Of a DNA stretch of 64,000 nt, positions 32,523 to 43,484 are shown one piece after another (position 1 is the stretch's first letter; each line of letters begins with the position of its first letter). Below the pieces are notes generated by a model. It was given only the letters and a program-made list of their open reading frames with translations, ran no database searches and had not been told where the DNA came from. Source of the stretch: Prorocentrum cordatum. Its lineage: Eukaryota > Sar > Dinophyceae > Prorocentrales > Prorocentraceae. Location of the stretch: positions 187,501 to 251,500 of the forward strand of contig CAUYUJ010005714.1 of NCBI GenBank assembly GCA_963575745.1, in the 5' to 3' direction. Position numbers and translations under genes: made by a program.

Positions 32523-32970
32523 TTAGCTCAGACAAGCGGCGTCTTGATTTCTGGAGTTCTGCCAGTAGTCAACAATAACAACCAATCTCTGGGCTCTCGG
32601 TTCGTCACGTTTCGGTGGGACAGGTTTGATGCACCACGGTCCCTTGGAATAGAATGAGTGATAGGGACGGTCGCAGCCAGCCTCTCGCATTTCATGCAGG
32701 GGCAACGCCGCTTCCACAACCACCCTGATAACAGCGGTGCTGCAAAATAAGGACGTAGCAATCTTCCCCGAACAGTGCTTGCACTTAGGGGTTCTTGCCT
32801 GTCTTGGGCTCTCACCTGTCTTACAACCAGCCGGGCTGCTGCGTCGCCCCGGCCGGCCTGCGGCCGCCCCGTCGCCGCTCGTCGCCGCCCGTCTCCGCCT
32901 CGCCGCGAGCTGCTGTGCCGCCCCGGCTGGCTCGTGGCCGCCCCCTCGCCGCCACGTCGCCGCCGCCCGA
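32523..32970. other. No gene recognised
   Basis: Unique sequence; its last part is rich in GCCGCCCG motifs. Confidence 0.4.
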
Positions 32971-32971
32971 C

Positions 32972-33256
32972 CACCTCCTCCTCCTCCTCCTCCTCCTCCT
33001 CCTCCTCCTCCTCCTCCTCCTCCTCCTCCTCCTCCTCCTCCTCCTCTCCTCCTCCTCCTCCTCCTCGACCCCCTCCTCCTCCTCGACCCCCTCCTCCTCC
33101 TCGCCGCCCGGGTCGCCCGTCGCCCGCCCGGGCCCGAGGGTGCCGGTCCGGGCGGGGCTGTGGCCGCCCGTCGCCCGCCGCCCGTCTGGGCCCGTGTGCC
33201 AGTCCGGCCGGCCTGCGCCCGCCCGTCGCCGCCCGTCGACGTCGCCCGTCGCCGCT
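32972..33256. repeat. CTC microsatellite and GCCCGTCGCC-rich tail
   Basis: CTC run (about 32972-33066), then CTCCTCCTCGACCCC repeated, then degenerate GCCCGTCGCCGCCCG motifs. Confidence 0.85.
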
Positions 33257-33324
<68 letters not shown>

Positions 33325-34455
33325 GAATATTATTCCTTCTAAAGAATTATTATTGTTGGGACCCCTGGTGCGCGACCTCTGCGCCGCGCCTAGGCCGCAG
33401 CTACATTTTCATCATTTTTTCGCGAAAGCTTCAGAAAAGTGGATTGTTACCGGATCCGGTTTTTTGTTGTACTCCGTTTTCCCTTGCAAAAAACACTATA
33501 AAATGAAAATTCTTGTTCTTACTTGATCAAATTGCAAGAATCCCTTGCAAAAAATAAGGTAAAGTGGACATTCGTGCGCGCAAGACGAAATCCTTCCAAA
33601 ACCTTAGGTTTCGTAACGATTTTAACATAAAAACATCAAAAACCCAATGGTTTTTTAAGAAAAAATTGTCAAAATGTCCTTCCGCGCGCGCTGTCCGAAT
33701 CCCACAAAACCAATGGTTTTTCAACATTTATGTTACATGAGCTCGCGCGAGCTACTTTTTCTTGTTCTAACATAATCAAATTTCAATAATCCCTTGCAAA
33801 AAATAAGGTAAAGTGGACATTCGCGCGCGCAAGACGAAATCCTTCCAGAACCTTAGGTTTCGTAACGATTTCAACATAAAAACATCAAAAACCCAATGGT
33901 TTTTCAAAAAAAAATGTCCAAATTTCATCCCGCGCGCGCTGTCCGACTCCCACAAAACCAATGGTTTTTCAACATTTATGTTACATGAGCTCGCGCGAGC
34001 TACTTTTTCTTGTTCTAACATAATCAAATTTCAATACTCCCTTGCAAAAAAAAGTAAAGTGGACATTCGCGCGCGCAAGACCAACAAAAAACACGACGAT
34101 CTCAGGAACTTGCCCCAAAAATGTGACCAACTCCGCTCTCTCTGTCTCTCTCTCTGTCTGCTCTCTGTCTCTCTCTCTGTCTGTCTGTGTCATGTATTGT
34201 ATGTCACAATTGCAGGATGCTGGGCACACGCGCGCCCCGAATAAGTGACCAAGTTCTGTGGGTGTGTACCCCACGCCAGTGTAGTAGCCACGGTCGTCCG
34301 CACGCCACGAAGTGAAGTGTCCCAACGTCATAGGGCGGGAAGCTGGGTTTGGGTGGTCGCGAAGAGTCGTTTGGATATTTGGTAGAGCTTGAACTGCCCC
34401 CCCACGAAGTGGGGGTATTGTCTCGCGTCGCATGAAAACCCTGGCACTGGTGAGA
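33257..34455. repeat. Four-block repeat R, unit 1
   Basis: Order of parts. Block 1: (TTG)n, then TTGAATATTATTCCTTCTAA, TTATTGTTGGGACCCCTGG and CGCCGCGCCTAGGCCGCAG. Block 2: ATTTTCATCATTTT..., GATCCGGTT and CACTATAAAATG. Block 3: CCCTTGCAAAAAATAAGG, TGGACATTCG, CGCGCGCAAGACGAAATCC, ending in the 14-bp palindrome AGCTCGCGCGAGCT. Block 4: CCAGTGTAGTAGCCACGG, CCACGAAGTGAAGTGTCC, ATAGGGCGGGAAGCTGGG, the stem-loop CCCCCAC-GAA-GTGGGGG and AAAACCCTGGCACTGG. Block 3 is duplicated with a 250-bp period here (CCCTTGC at 33541, 33791 and 34039). Confidence 0.85.
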
Positions 34456-34478
34456 ACACTGAGCGTTCGGGTAAAATG

Positions 34479-34479
<1 letters not shown>

Positions 34480-34515
<36 letters not shown>

Positions 34516-35262
34516 GTTGAATATTATTACTTCATCATTTTCATCATTTTCGTGAGGAAGTCTCAGGCAAAACGGGGGAGTCCGGATCCGGTTGTTTTGT
34601 TGACGCCCGCTTTCCCTGTCAAAAAACAATATAAAATGACATGTCTTGTTCTAACATAACCAAACTTCAAGAATCCTTTGCAAAAAATGACACGAAGTGC
34701 ACACTCGCGCGCGCAAGATGAAATCCTTCCAAAACCTTAGTTTTCGTAGCGATTTTAACATAAAAACATGAAAACCCAATGGTTTTTCAAAACAAAAGTT
34801 TCAAAAATTCATCCCGCGCGCTCTTGCGGATTTCTTAGGAAACCCAATACTTTTTCAACATTTCTGTCAAACGGGCTCTTGCGAGCAACTTTTTCACGTG
34901 CTTCGAACTTCTGCAACAACGGTTGCGCGCATGCCAGGGCCATCATCCCTGTCAAATAATACCATATGGGACACATTCGTTTTTTCTTCGCGCGCGCACG
35001 CCGAAATCTTCAAACACCATTGGGTTTCTTAAGAATTTCAGCACCGCGTATCATAAAATCGCACGAATCGCACCGTAGGTCCTCGAAAAACACGTGCACG
35101 GATTTTCCAAATTTCTACCCGCGCGCGCTGTCCGAATCCTTAAAAACAAATGGTTTTTCAACATTTATGTTACATGAGCTCGCGCGAGCTACTTTCGCAC
35201 GCTCTTTCAACGGCGTTCGCGCGCCTGCCAGGGGCCACAATCCCTTGCAAAAAATACCATGC
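34480..35262. repeat. Four-block repeat R, unit 2 (blocks 1-3)
   Basis: Short (TTG)n, truncated block 1, block 2, then an extended block 3 that adds an inverted ACCATTGGGTTTCTTAAG segment and a third AGCTCGCGCGAGCT palindrome (35177-35190). Its block 4 is displaced to 36190-36390 by about 0.9 kb of other sequence. Confidence 0.8.
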
Positions 35263-35509
35263 GGGACACATGCGCGCGTCGTCGCGTCGTCGTCGCGTCG
35301 TCGTCGTCGGCATGCCAGAAGATGATGAGCACAGGGACTCGTCTCTTTAGTATGTCTCCAGAGCACGTATGTGTCCAGAGCCGCGGCGGGGAAAAGACGG
35401 TGGGTGGGCGTGCAAGCGCCGTTCCCGCCCCTCCTTCCTTTCTCCCTTCTCTCCTTTCCTCCTTGTCCTGCTCCTCCTCCTCCTCCTCCTCCTCCTCCGG
35501 CGGGGGGCG

Positions 35510-35790
35510 TGAGGATCCGGCATCGCTGACAACCATCGGGACAACCATCGGGACCACCATCGGAACAACCATCGGGACAACCATCGGGACAATCATCGGG
35601 ACAACGATCGGGACAACCACAACCATCAGGACAACCATCGGGACAACCATCGGGACAACGATCGGGACAACCATCGGGACAACCATCGGGATAACCATCG
35701 GAACAACAATCGGGACAACCATCGGGACAATCATCGCGACAACCATCGGGACAACCACAACCATCAGGACCTCCAACCAGAGAGAGCTAC
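35510..35790. repeat. GGGACAACCATC 12-bp minisatellite
   Basis: About 20 copies of GGGACAACCATC with a few variants and two extra ACAACC insertions, sitting inside the interruption of repeat R. The 12-bp unit gives Thr/Ile/Gly- or Val/Met/Pro-rich open frames. Confidence 0.95.
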
Positions 35791-36189
35791 TCACGTGTAT
35801 TTCGTAGACGAATGAGCCAGTATTGCACATTGAGGCCGGAACGACAACCACAGAACAAGAATGAGCATGTATCGTCTCACAACAACGGAAACAAGTCCTG
35901 TGGTATGCTGGCGCCACCCACGTGGTACCACTCAAAATAAGTGTCTTCGCTTGTGTGGTACAGAAACGGAAAAACGTCGTATCAGACGCTAGCGCCTCAC
36001 CAGCCAAAGCAGTCCATATCATTGTAGGACCTACAGACAGTACCGGCGTCGTACTGGTTTACCGTGGTTTCCTATTCTAGCGTCAGGAACATGTTACCAC
36101 GAAAAACCAGTACAGGTGTCCAGTGTTGGAACAGGGGGGAAAGTCGTATACTAAGCTAGCTTACAGAAAATGTTACCACAACAAGTCAC
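35791..36189. other. No gene recognised; one inverted repeat
   Basis: Unique, less GC-rich sequence. An imperfect inverted repeat spans about 36045-36116 (GTACTGGTTTACCGTGGTTT and the inverse ACCACGAAAAACCAGTAC). Confidence 0.5.
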
Positions 36190-36390
36190 TGTACCCATGC
36201 GCCAGTGTAGTAGCCAAGGTCGCCCGCAGGCCACGAAGTGAAGTGTCCGAACGTCATAGGGCGGGAAGCTGGGTGTGGGTGGTGGCGAAGAGTCGTTTGG
36301 AAATTTGGTAGAGCTTGAACCGGCCCCCCCACAAAGTGGGGGTATTGCCCGCCTCCTATGAAAACCCTGGCACTGGTGAGAACGGAGTGT
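36190..36390. repeat. Repeat R block 4, subtype 2
   Basis: CCAGTGTAGTAGCCAAGGTC, AGGCCACGAAG, GCTGGGTGTGGGTGGTGGCG, AAATTTGGTAG and stem-loop CCCCCAC-AAA-GTGGGGG. Confidence 0.85.
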
Positions 36391-36404
36391 CCCCACGTGC
36401 TAGT

Positions 36405-37235
36405 AATTGTTGTTGAACATTATTAATTCTAAAGAATAATTATTGTTGGGGCCCCTGGTGCGCGCCCCCCCCGCCGCGCCTAGGCCGCAGGCTGATTTTC
36501 ATAATTTTCGTGAGGAAGCCTCAGGCAAAACGATGTGGTCCAGATCCGGTTGTGTTGTTACGATCGGTTTTCCCTTGCAGAAAATAAGGCAAAGTGGGCA
36601 TTTCTTGTTCTAACATGACCAAACTTCAAGAATCCCTTGCAAAAAATGACACGAAGTGCACATTCGCGCGCGCAAGACGAAATCCTTCCAAAACCTTAGT
36701 CTTCGTAGCGATTTTCACATAAAAACATGAAAAACCCAATGGTTTTTCAAAAAAAGGGTTTCAAAAATTCACCCCGCGCGCTCTTGCGGATTTCTTAGGA
36801 AACCCAATACTTTTTCAACATTTCTGTCAAACGGGCTCTTGCGAGCAACTTTTTCACGTGCTTCGAACTTCTGCAACAAAGGTTGCGCGCCTGCCAGGGC
36901 CATCATCCCTGTCAAATAATACCATATGGGACACATTCGTTTTTTCTTCGCGCGCGCACGCCGAAATCTTCAATTGCAGGGGGAAAAGTCGTATACTAAG
37001 CTAGCTTCCACAAAATGTTACCACAACAAGTCATTGTACCCATGCGCCAGTGTAGTAGCCAAGGTCGTCCGCAGGCCACGAAGTGAAGTGTCCGAACGTC
37101 ATAGGGCGGGAAGCTGGGTGTGGGTGGTGGCGAAGAGTCGTTTGGAAATTTGGTAGAGCTTGAACCGGCCCCCCCACAAAGTGGGGGTATTGCCCGCCTC
37201 CTATGAAAACCCTGGCACTGGTGAGAACGGAGTGT
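36405..37235. repeat. Repeat R, unit 3
   Basis: Blocks 1-4 in order with a minimal (TTG)n and a subtype-2 block 4 (from about 37030). Block 2 lacks the CTATAAAATG segment of units 1, 5 and 7. Confidence 0.85.
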
Positions 37236-37248
37236 CCCCACGTGCTAG

Positions 37249-37250
37249 TA

Positions 37251-37325
<75 letters not shown>

Positions 37326-37400
37326 GAACCTTAATTACTAAACAATTATTATTGTTGGACCCCCTATATTCGCCCTGGCGCTCTCGCCGAGGCGCCGGCC
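37249..37400. repeat. Repeat R, unit 4 (block 1 only)
   Basis: The longest (TTG)n run (about 26 triplets, 37249-37326), then diverged block 1, and then a switch into unrelated GC-rich sequence. Confidence 0.8.
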
Positions 37401-37539
37401 GCATTTCCTCTGAAATTGAGGCTCACGCTCAGGCGTTTTGGGGTTCCGCCAAAACCGGCCCCCCAACAACAACAACGCTCCGGCTCGAGACTTCCTCCTT
37501 TTTTACTCGGGCTCGGTGCTCTTGCTCGCCGCCGAGAGC

Positions 37540-38265
37540 GGTTCCCGGGCCGGACGCCCGGGTCGGCGCCCGAGCCGGCGCCCGGGCGCCGGAAAATCGA
37601 GTTCCGAGGCGGCGCCGAAAAAAGGCCATTCCAATACACATTTTTCTTTCGAGAATGGTGAATTTCTGCTTCCGGCGCCCGGGAGGGAGGCCGTCCGGGC
37701 CGATTCCGGAGCTCGGGCCGGCACCCGGCCCAGCTCCCGGGCCAGACGCCCAGGTCGGCGCCCGAGCCGGCGCCCGGGCGCCAGAAAATCGAGTTCCGAG
37801 GCGGCGCCGAAAAAAGGCCATTCCAATACACATTTTTCTTTCGAAAATGCTGAATTTCTGCTTCCGGCGCCCGGGAAGCCGTCCGGGCCGATTCCGGAGC
37901 TCGGGCCGGCACCCGGCCCGGCTCCCGGGCCGGACGCCCGGGTCGGCGCCCGAGCCGGCGCCCGGGCGCCGGAAAATCGAGTTCCGAGGCGGCGCCGAAA
38001 AAAGGCCATTCCAATACACATTTTTCTTTCGAAAATGCTGAATTTCTGCTTCCGGCGCCCGGGAGGCCGTCCGGGCCGATTCCGGAGCTCGGGCCGGCAC
38101 CCGGCCCGGCCGGCACCCGGCCCGGCTCCCGGGCCGGACGCCCGGGCAGTTCCGATCGCGCCGAAAAGAGGCCATTCCAATACACATTTTTCTTTCGAAA
38201 ATGCTGAATTTCTGCTTGCGGCGCCCGGGAAGCCGTCCTGGGCCGATTCTGGAGCGGCTTTGGGC
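37540..38265. repeat. 190-bp GC-rich tandem array G
   Basis: Four units (last one shortened) begin near 37540, 37733, 37921 and 38125. Each has GGACGCCCGGGTCGGCGCCC, GAAAATCGAGTTCCGAGGCG, GCCATTCCAATACACATTTT, TCTTTCGAAAATGCTGAATT, TCTGCTTCCGGCGCCCGGGA and GGGCCGATTCCGGAGCTCGG. All three minus frames and plus frames stay open for hundreds of codons, which argues against coding. An inverted single unit lies at 59060-59270. Confidence 0.9.
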
Positions 38266-38895
38266 CGGACGCCCGAGCCGGCGCCCGTACGTGGTGCTTC
38301 TCTGCTTCTGGCGCCTGCGCAGCTTCCCGAGCCGCTTCTGGAACCATATCTGGGCCGGTCCAGCGATAGGTTTCCTGGATGTGCTGAACCATCCAACTTT
38401 TTGAGACTTCTGCGTCTCAAGGATAGGGAGAGAAGACATTAAAGGAGGATCAAAAAGCAACGTCGCTATGAACGCTTGGCTGCCACAAGCCAGTTCTACT
38501 TACTTGGACTACTACTACCGTTACCACTACTACTAGTGCTACAGCCGCAACAACAATATCATCAACTGCTGCTACTACAACTACTCATCCTTCCTCCCCG
38601 TCCTCCCCCTCCCTTCTCCTCCTCCCCCTCCCTATCTCTCTCATCTCCCCCTCCTCTTCCTCTTCCTCTCCCTCTGAGATGCGGGGCATGCGCAAGGCGA
38701 TTGCGAAGGCGATGTGCCGTCCGAGCTATGGATGTTGAAGTTCCTCGGAAGAGGTGGTGGCCAAACCTTCTTGGGCGGGATATCTGGGTGAGGGAATATC
38801 GGATCCCGCATGCCAGAAAAATCCCCCATGATGGGGTGTGTTATCCAGATGGATGCATGTGTCATGTGGAAGCATGGCGCATGAGGGTAAAATGA
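38266..38895. other. No gene recognised
   Basis: Unique sequence with a degenerate CTACTACTA patch (about 38499-38590) and a CCTCCCCCTCC pyrimidine tract (about 38595-38675). The next TTG block of repeat R follows. Confidence 0.5.
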
Positions 38896-38896
38896 T

Positions 38897-39715
38897 TGTT
38901 GTTGTTGTTGTTGTTGTTGTTGAACATTATTAATTCTAAAGAATAATTATTGTTGGGGCCCCTGGTGCACGGCCCCCCCGCCGCGCCTAGGCCGCAGCTA
39001 CATTTTCATCATTTTTTCGCGAAAGCTTCAGAAAAGTGGATGGGGTCCAGATCCGGTTGTTTTGTTGTAATCCGTTTTCCCTTGCAAAAAACACTATAAA
39101 ATGACATTTCTTGTTCTAATATAATCAAATTTCAAGAATCCCTTGCAAAAAATAAGGTAAAGTGGACATTCGCGCGCGCAAGACGAAATCCTTCCAAAAG
39201 CTTAGTGTTCGGAGCGATTTTAACATAAAAACATCAAAAAACCAATGGTTTTTCAACAAAAAAATGTCAAAATCTCATCCCGCGCGCTCTTGCGGATTCG
39301 TAGGAAAACCAACACTTTTTAAACATTTCTGTCAAACGGGCTTTTGCGAGCAACTTTTTCGAACTTCTGCGACAACGGTTGCGCACCTGCCAGGGCCATC
39401 ATCCCTGTCAAATAATACCATGCGGGACACATTCGTCTCTCTGTATTATGTATTGTATGGCACAATTGCACCATGCTGGGCACATGCGCGCCCCGAATAA
39501 GTGACCAAGTTCTGTGGGTGTGTACCCCACGCCAGTGTAGTAGCCACGGTCGTCCGCACGCCACGAAGTGAAGTGTCCCAACGTCATAGGGCGGGAAGCT
39601 GGGTTTGGGTGGTCGCGAAGAGTCGTTTGGATATTTGGTAGAGCTTGTAATGCCCCCCCACGAAGTGGGGGTATTGCCTGGTGTCGTATGAAAACCCTGG
39701 CACTGGGGAGAACAC
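38897..39715. repeat. Repeat R, unit 5
   Basis: Full blocks 1-4, with block 4 of subtype 1 (GCTGGGTTTGGGTGGTCGCG, ATATTTGGTAG, stem-loop with GAA loop). Confidence 0.9.
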
Positions 39716-39734
39716 CACGCGTTCGGGTAAAATG

Positions 39735-40625
39735 ATTGTTGTTGTTGTTGTTGTTGTTGAACATTATTACTTCTAAAGAATAATTATTGTTGGGGCCCCT
39801 GGTGCATGGCCCCCCCGCCGCGCCTAGGCCGCAGCCTCATTTTCATCATTTTCGTGAGGAAGTCTCAGGCAAAACGATGTCATCCAGATCCGGTTGTGTT
39901 GTTACGATCGGTTTTCCCTTGCAAAAAATAAGGCAAAGTGGACATTTCTTGTTCTAACATAACCAAACTTCAAGAATCCCTTGCAAAAAATAAGGTAAAG
40001 TGGACATTCGCGCGCGCAAGACGAAATCCTTCCAAAACCTTAGTGTTCGTAGCGATTTTAATATAAAAGCATCAAAAAACCAATGGTTTTTCCAAAAAAA
40101 TGTCAAAATTTCATCCCGCGCGCTCTTGCGGATTCGTAGGAAACCCAACACTTTTTAAACATTTCTGTCAAACGGGCTTTTGCGAGCAACTTTTTCGTGC
40201 TTCGAACTTCTCCAACAACGGTTGCGCACCTGCCAGGGCCATCATCCCTGTCAAATAATACCATGCGGGACACATTCGTTTTTTCTTCGCGCGCGCACGC
40301 CGAAATCTTCAAAAACCATTGGGTTTCTTAGGAATTTTAGCACCGCGCAACATAAAATCATACGAATCGCACCGTAGGTTGTCGAAAAACATCTGTACGA
40401 ATTTTCAAAATTTCTACCCGCGCAAGTCACTGTACCCATGCGCCAGTGTAGTAGCCACGGTCGTCCGCAGGCCACGAAGTGAAGTGTCCGAACGTCATAG
40501 GGCGGGAAGCTGGGTGTGGGTGGTGGCGAAGAGTCGTTTGGAAATTGGTAGAGCTTGAACCGGCCCCCCCACAAAGTGGGGGTATTGCCCGCCTCCTATG
40601 AAAACCCTGGCACTGGTGAGAACGG
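39735..40625. repeat. Repeat R, unit 6
   Basis: Full blocks 1-4, with block 4 of subtype 2 and the extended block 3 seen in unit 2. Confidence 0.9.
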
Positions 40626-40645
40626 AGTGTCCCCACGTGCTAGTA

Positions 40646-40646
<1 letters not shown>

Positions 40647-40702
<56 letters not shown>

Positions 40703-41486
40703 GAACATTATTAATTCTAAAGAATAATTATTGTTGGGCCCCCTGGTGCACGCCCCCCCCGCCGCGCCTAGGCCGCAGCTACATTTTCATCATTTTCGTG
40801 AGGAAGCCTCAGGTAATTCGATGTGATCAAGATCCGGTTGTTTTGTTCCCCCCCGCTTTCCCTTGCAAAAAACACTATAAAATGACATTTCTTGTTCTAA
40901 TATAATCAAATTTCAAGAATCCCTTGCAAAAAATAAGGTAAAGTGGACATTCGCGCGCGCAAGACGAAATCCTTCCAAAAGCTTAGTGTTCGGAACGATT
41001 TTAACATAAAAACATCAAAAAACCAATGGTTTTTCAACAAAAAAATGTCAAAATCTCATCCCGCGCGCTCTTGCGGATTCGTAGGAAAACCAACACTTTT
41101 TAAACATTTCTGTCAAACGGGCTTTTGCGAGCAACTTTTTCGAACTTCTGCGACAACGGTTGCGCACCTGCCAGGGCCATCATCCCTGTCAAATAATACC
41201 ATGCGGGACACATTCGTTTTTTCTTCGCGCGCGCACGCCGAAATCTCCAAAAACCATTGGGTTCTGTGGGTGTGTACCCCACGCCAGTGTAGTAGCCACG
41301 GTCGTCCGCACGCCACGAAGTGAAGTGTCCCAACGTCATAGGGCGGGAAGCTGGGTTTGGGTGGTCGCGAAGAGTCGTTTGGATATTTGGTAGAGCTTGT
41401 AATGCCCCCCCACGAAGTGGGGGTATTGCCTGGTGTCGTATGAAAACCCTGGCACTGGGGAGAACACCACGCGTTCGGGTAAAATG

Positions 41487-41518
<32 letters not shown>
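40647..41518. repeat. Repeat R, unit 7 and closing TTG run
   Basis: Full blocks 1-4, block 4 of subtype 1, then a final (TTG)n at about 41488-41518 that turns into GTCGGC repeats instead of another unit. Confidence 0.9.
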
Positions 41519-41556
<38 letters not shown>

Positions 41557-41636
41557 TTGTCGTCGTCGAGGTCGTCGGAGACGTCGTCGGTGTCGTCGTA
41601 GCCGTTGTCGCCGGTGTCGTCGGAGTCGGTCTGAAG
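41517..41636. repeat. GTCGGC/GTCGTC tract
   Basis: GTCGGC hexamers grading into GTCGTC and GTCGCC triplets, continuing the register of the TTG run before it. Confidence 0.9.
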
Positions 41637-41700
41637 AGGTTTTGCAAACCAAGCTGCGGGTGGGTGGGTGGCATGTTTGCAAGAGCGTGGGATGTGTCAA
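41637..41700. repeat. GCGGGTGGGTGGGTGG segment, partial composite element
   Basis: TTTTGCAAACCAAGCTGC and GGGTGGGTGGGTGG, as in the 24.2- and 42.65-kb composite elements, but the fourth G run has only two G and no TGCACCAC repeats follow. Confidence 0.65.
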
Positions 41701-42345
41701 ATCATGGGTAAAAACCTCTGCAATTTCCAAAGATTTTGATTGTGCGAGTTTCGTGCGTTTTCCTTCCTGCATCGGCATGTGGAGGATCTAGCACCCTCCC
41801 GAGGGCGGCATGATCCGCCCACCCTGGGGACGTGCAATTTTAAATGTGATTCTGGACCATGGTTCATTATGAGTATGAGCTTATATTTACCCCAGCCAAC
41901 GGGTAGCGACCCCTCCCCCACCATCCTCTGCAAAAAAACGCTGTGCGCGCACATTCGTCGATCACAACTCGTCAATTCTCAAACACCCCTAGCAGAAAAT
42001 GGGACGAAGTGCGCGCGCATGCCGAAATCATTCAAAACATTAGGTGCCGAAGGAATTCAAAGTCGATTGTCCCGACAGCATATGACAACACATGATTTCG
42101 CAACATGGTTTTTCGACAAGAAACTAAGGTCTGCGCGTGCCCTTGCGAATTATTGCGAAAACCATCGCTTCTTCAACAACTTCATCGCATGCGACCAATA
42201 GGGCCTCTCGCGCGCGGATGTCGAAATCATTCGAGCGCCCTTGCACGACTGCTGGTGGTGCACGATCCTTGTCACATAATACCATGCGGGCCTTCGCGCC
42301 TGTCGGCCGCGCGCGCATGTCGAAATCCTTCCAACATTGTCATCA
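41701..42345. repeat. Unique segment, then distant relative of repeat R block 3
   Basis: To about 41930 nothing is recognised. From 41930 the segment carries ACGAAGTGCGCGCGCATGCC, ACATGGTTTTTCGACAAG, CCTTGTCACATAATACCATG and CGCGCGCATGTCGAAATCC. These match, loosely, the order of features in repeat R block 3 (CACGAAGTGCACATTCGCGC, CCTGTCAAATAATACCATG). Confidence 0.5.
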
Positions 42346-42647
42346 CCGACACGTGGACACGATCATCGTCATCGACGTGATCAGCATCGGCACCGTCACC
42401 AGCCTTGCCGTCGTCATCGTCATCGACGTCGCCATGATACCGCGCCCGCCCGAGTCACCGACTCGCAATGAAGTGCCCGCGTGCTACCGCCGCCTGCGAG
42501 ACGCGCTGGGAAATCCTCAGCGGTCAGCGCCGCAGCGGCCGCGCCGTTCTCGCCAGACTAGCTGGAAGCTCTGCGTGCGAGCCTGCGCGCCCTAGGGCGG
42601 CTGCACGCCAGCCAGCGCCAACCAGTCATCGCATTCGCCGCCGCATG
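42346..42647. other. No gene recognised
   Basis: A short ATCGTCATCGACGTG-type degenerate repeat (about 42355-42436), then unique GC-rich sequence. Confidence 0.45.
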
Positions 42648-42950
42648 AGCTTTGCAAACCCAGTTGCGGGTGGGTGGGTGGGATGATTGTGTGAGCAGTG
42701 GAGTAGAGAACTTGCTGCGAACAGAAATTCGTTGCACCACATAGATTGCACGACATAGATCGGGCCGCATACATTTTACCCTACACACACTGCATCACAT
42801 CTTGCAGCACGTGAAGTAGTAAAGATGTATTGCAGGTTGCACCACGCAGCTTGCACCACAGAACTGCACCACGTAGCTTACACCACAGAGCTTGCAACAC
42901 GTATATCAGACCACATCGTATGCAATAACACATTGTTTGGGGCCCACGCT
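42648..42950 (+). repeat. Composite G4-TGCACCAC element, copy at 42.7 kb
   Basis: CTTTGCAAACCCAGTTGC, the G-quadruplex motif GGGTGGGTGGGTGGG (42668-42682), about 12 units of the TTGCACCACATAGAT type, and a closing TTTGGGGCCCACGCTGGC. Confidence 0.75.
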
Positions 42951-43484
42951 GGCTGATTGCTTATTTCGTTGAATCCACATGCTGACGCCACACCGCCGAC
43001 CCCTGGCTCCTACGTCGGCAACGTCTTCCAACGCGAACGGGTGCTTCAAAATCCAACAGCGAGATCTCGAACAGTTTGGATTTGCAGGGTGGCAACGTCA
43101 CACGTTTGGAGGCGCGCTGCATCGCCAGGCAGTTGCGCGGACGGAGGCACGCGACGGAAGTTAACAAGGCCAGCGCGACGCATTCTCGTGAAGCGCGAGA
43201 CGAGGTTCACGTCGGCGGGGCTGTAGATCCGCGTGCTCGACGCGCGTGCGGCATGAAAGCAGCGCGCGCCGAGCAGCGGTGTATGTCAAACGAAACGGAG
43301 GTCCGGGGGCATCCGAGGAAGGACCACCGAAGGCGGGAGTGAGAGAGGGGAGTGAGGACGACGAGAAGGAAAACGAGGATGAAATGGCGGGAGGGTGAAG
43401 AGGACCGATGCACGCGAAGGAACGCAAAGTAAAGGGAAGAAGAGAGTCCGGAGGACGACGAGTGGAATGAACCCTCAAGGCCTC
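42951..43484. other. No gene recognised
   Basis: Unique sequence with overlapping short open frames on both strands and a purine-rich patch (about 43330-43400). Confidence 0.4.

Noticed and set aside
33485-33500. CTATAAAATG in repeat R as a TATA box of a gene
   Set aside because: It belongs to a repeated block present in several copies, no gene follows any copy, and dinoflagellate promoters usually lack TATA boxes.
35510-35790. CRISPR-like or coding meaning of the GGGACAACCATC repeats
   Set aside because: A simple 12-bp minisatellite without spacers; the open frame follows from the unit length.
36045-36116. TIR transposon at the GTACTGGTTT inverted repeat
   Set aside because: Arms are imperfect, there is no target duplication and no second copy in the window; left as a plain inverted repeat.
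37364-38442. Proteins of more than 300 residues in the 190-bp array
   Set aside because: Several overlapping frames on both strands are open at once over the same repeats; GC-rich tandem DNA explains this.
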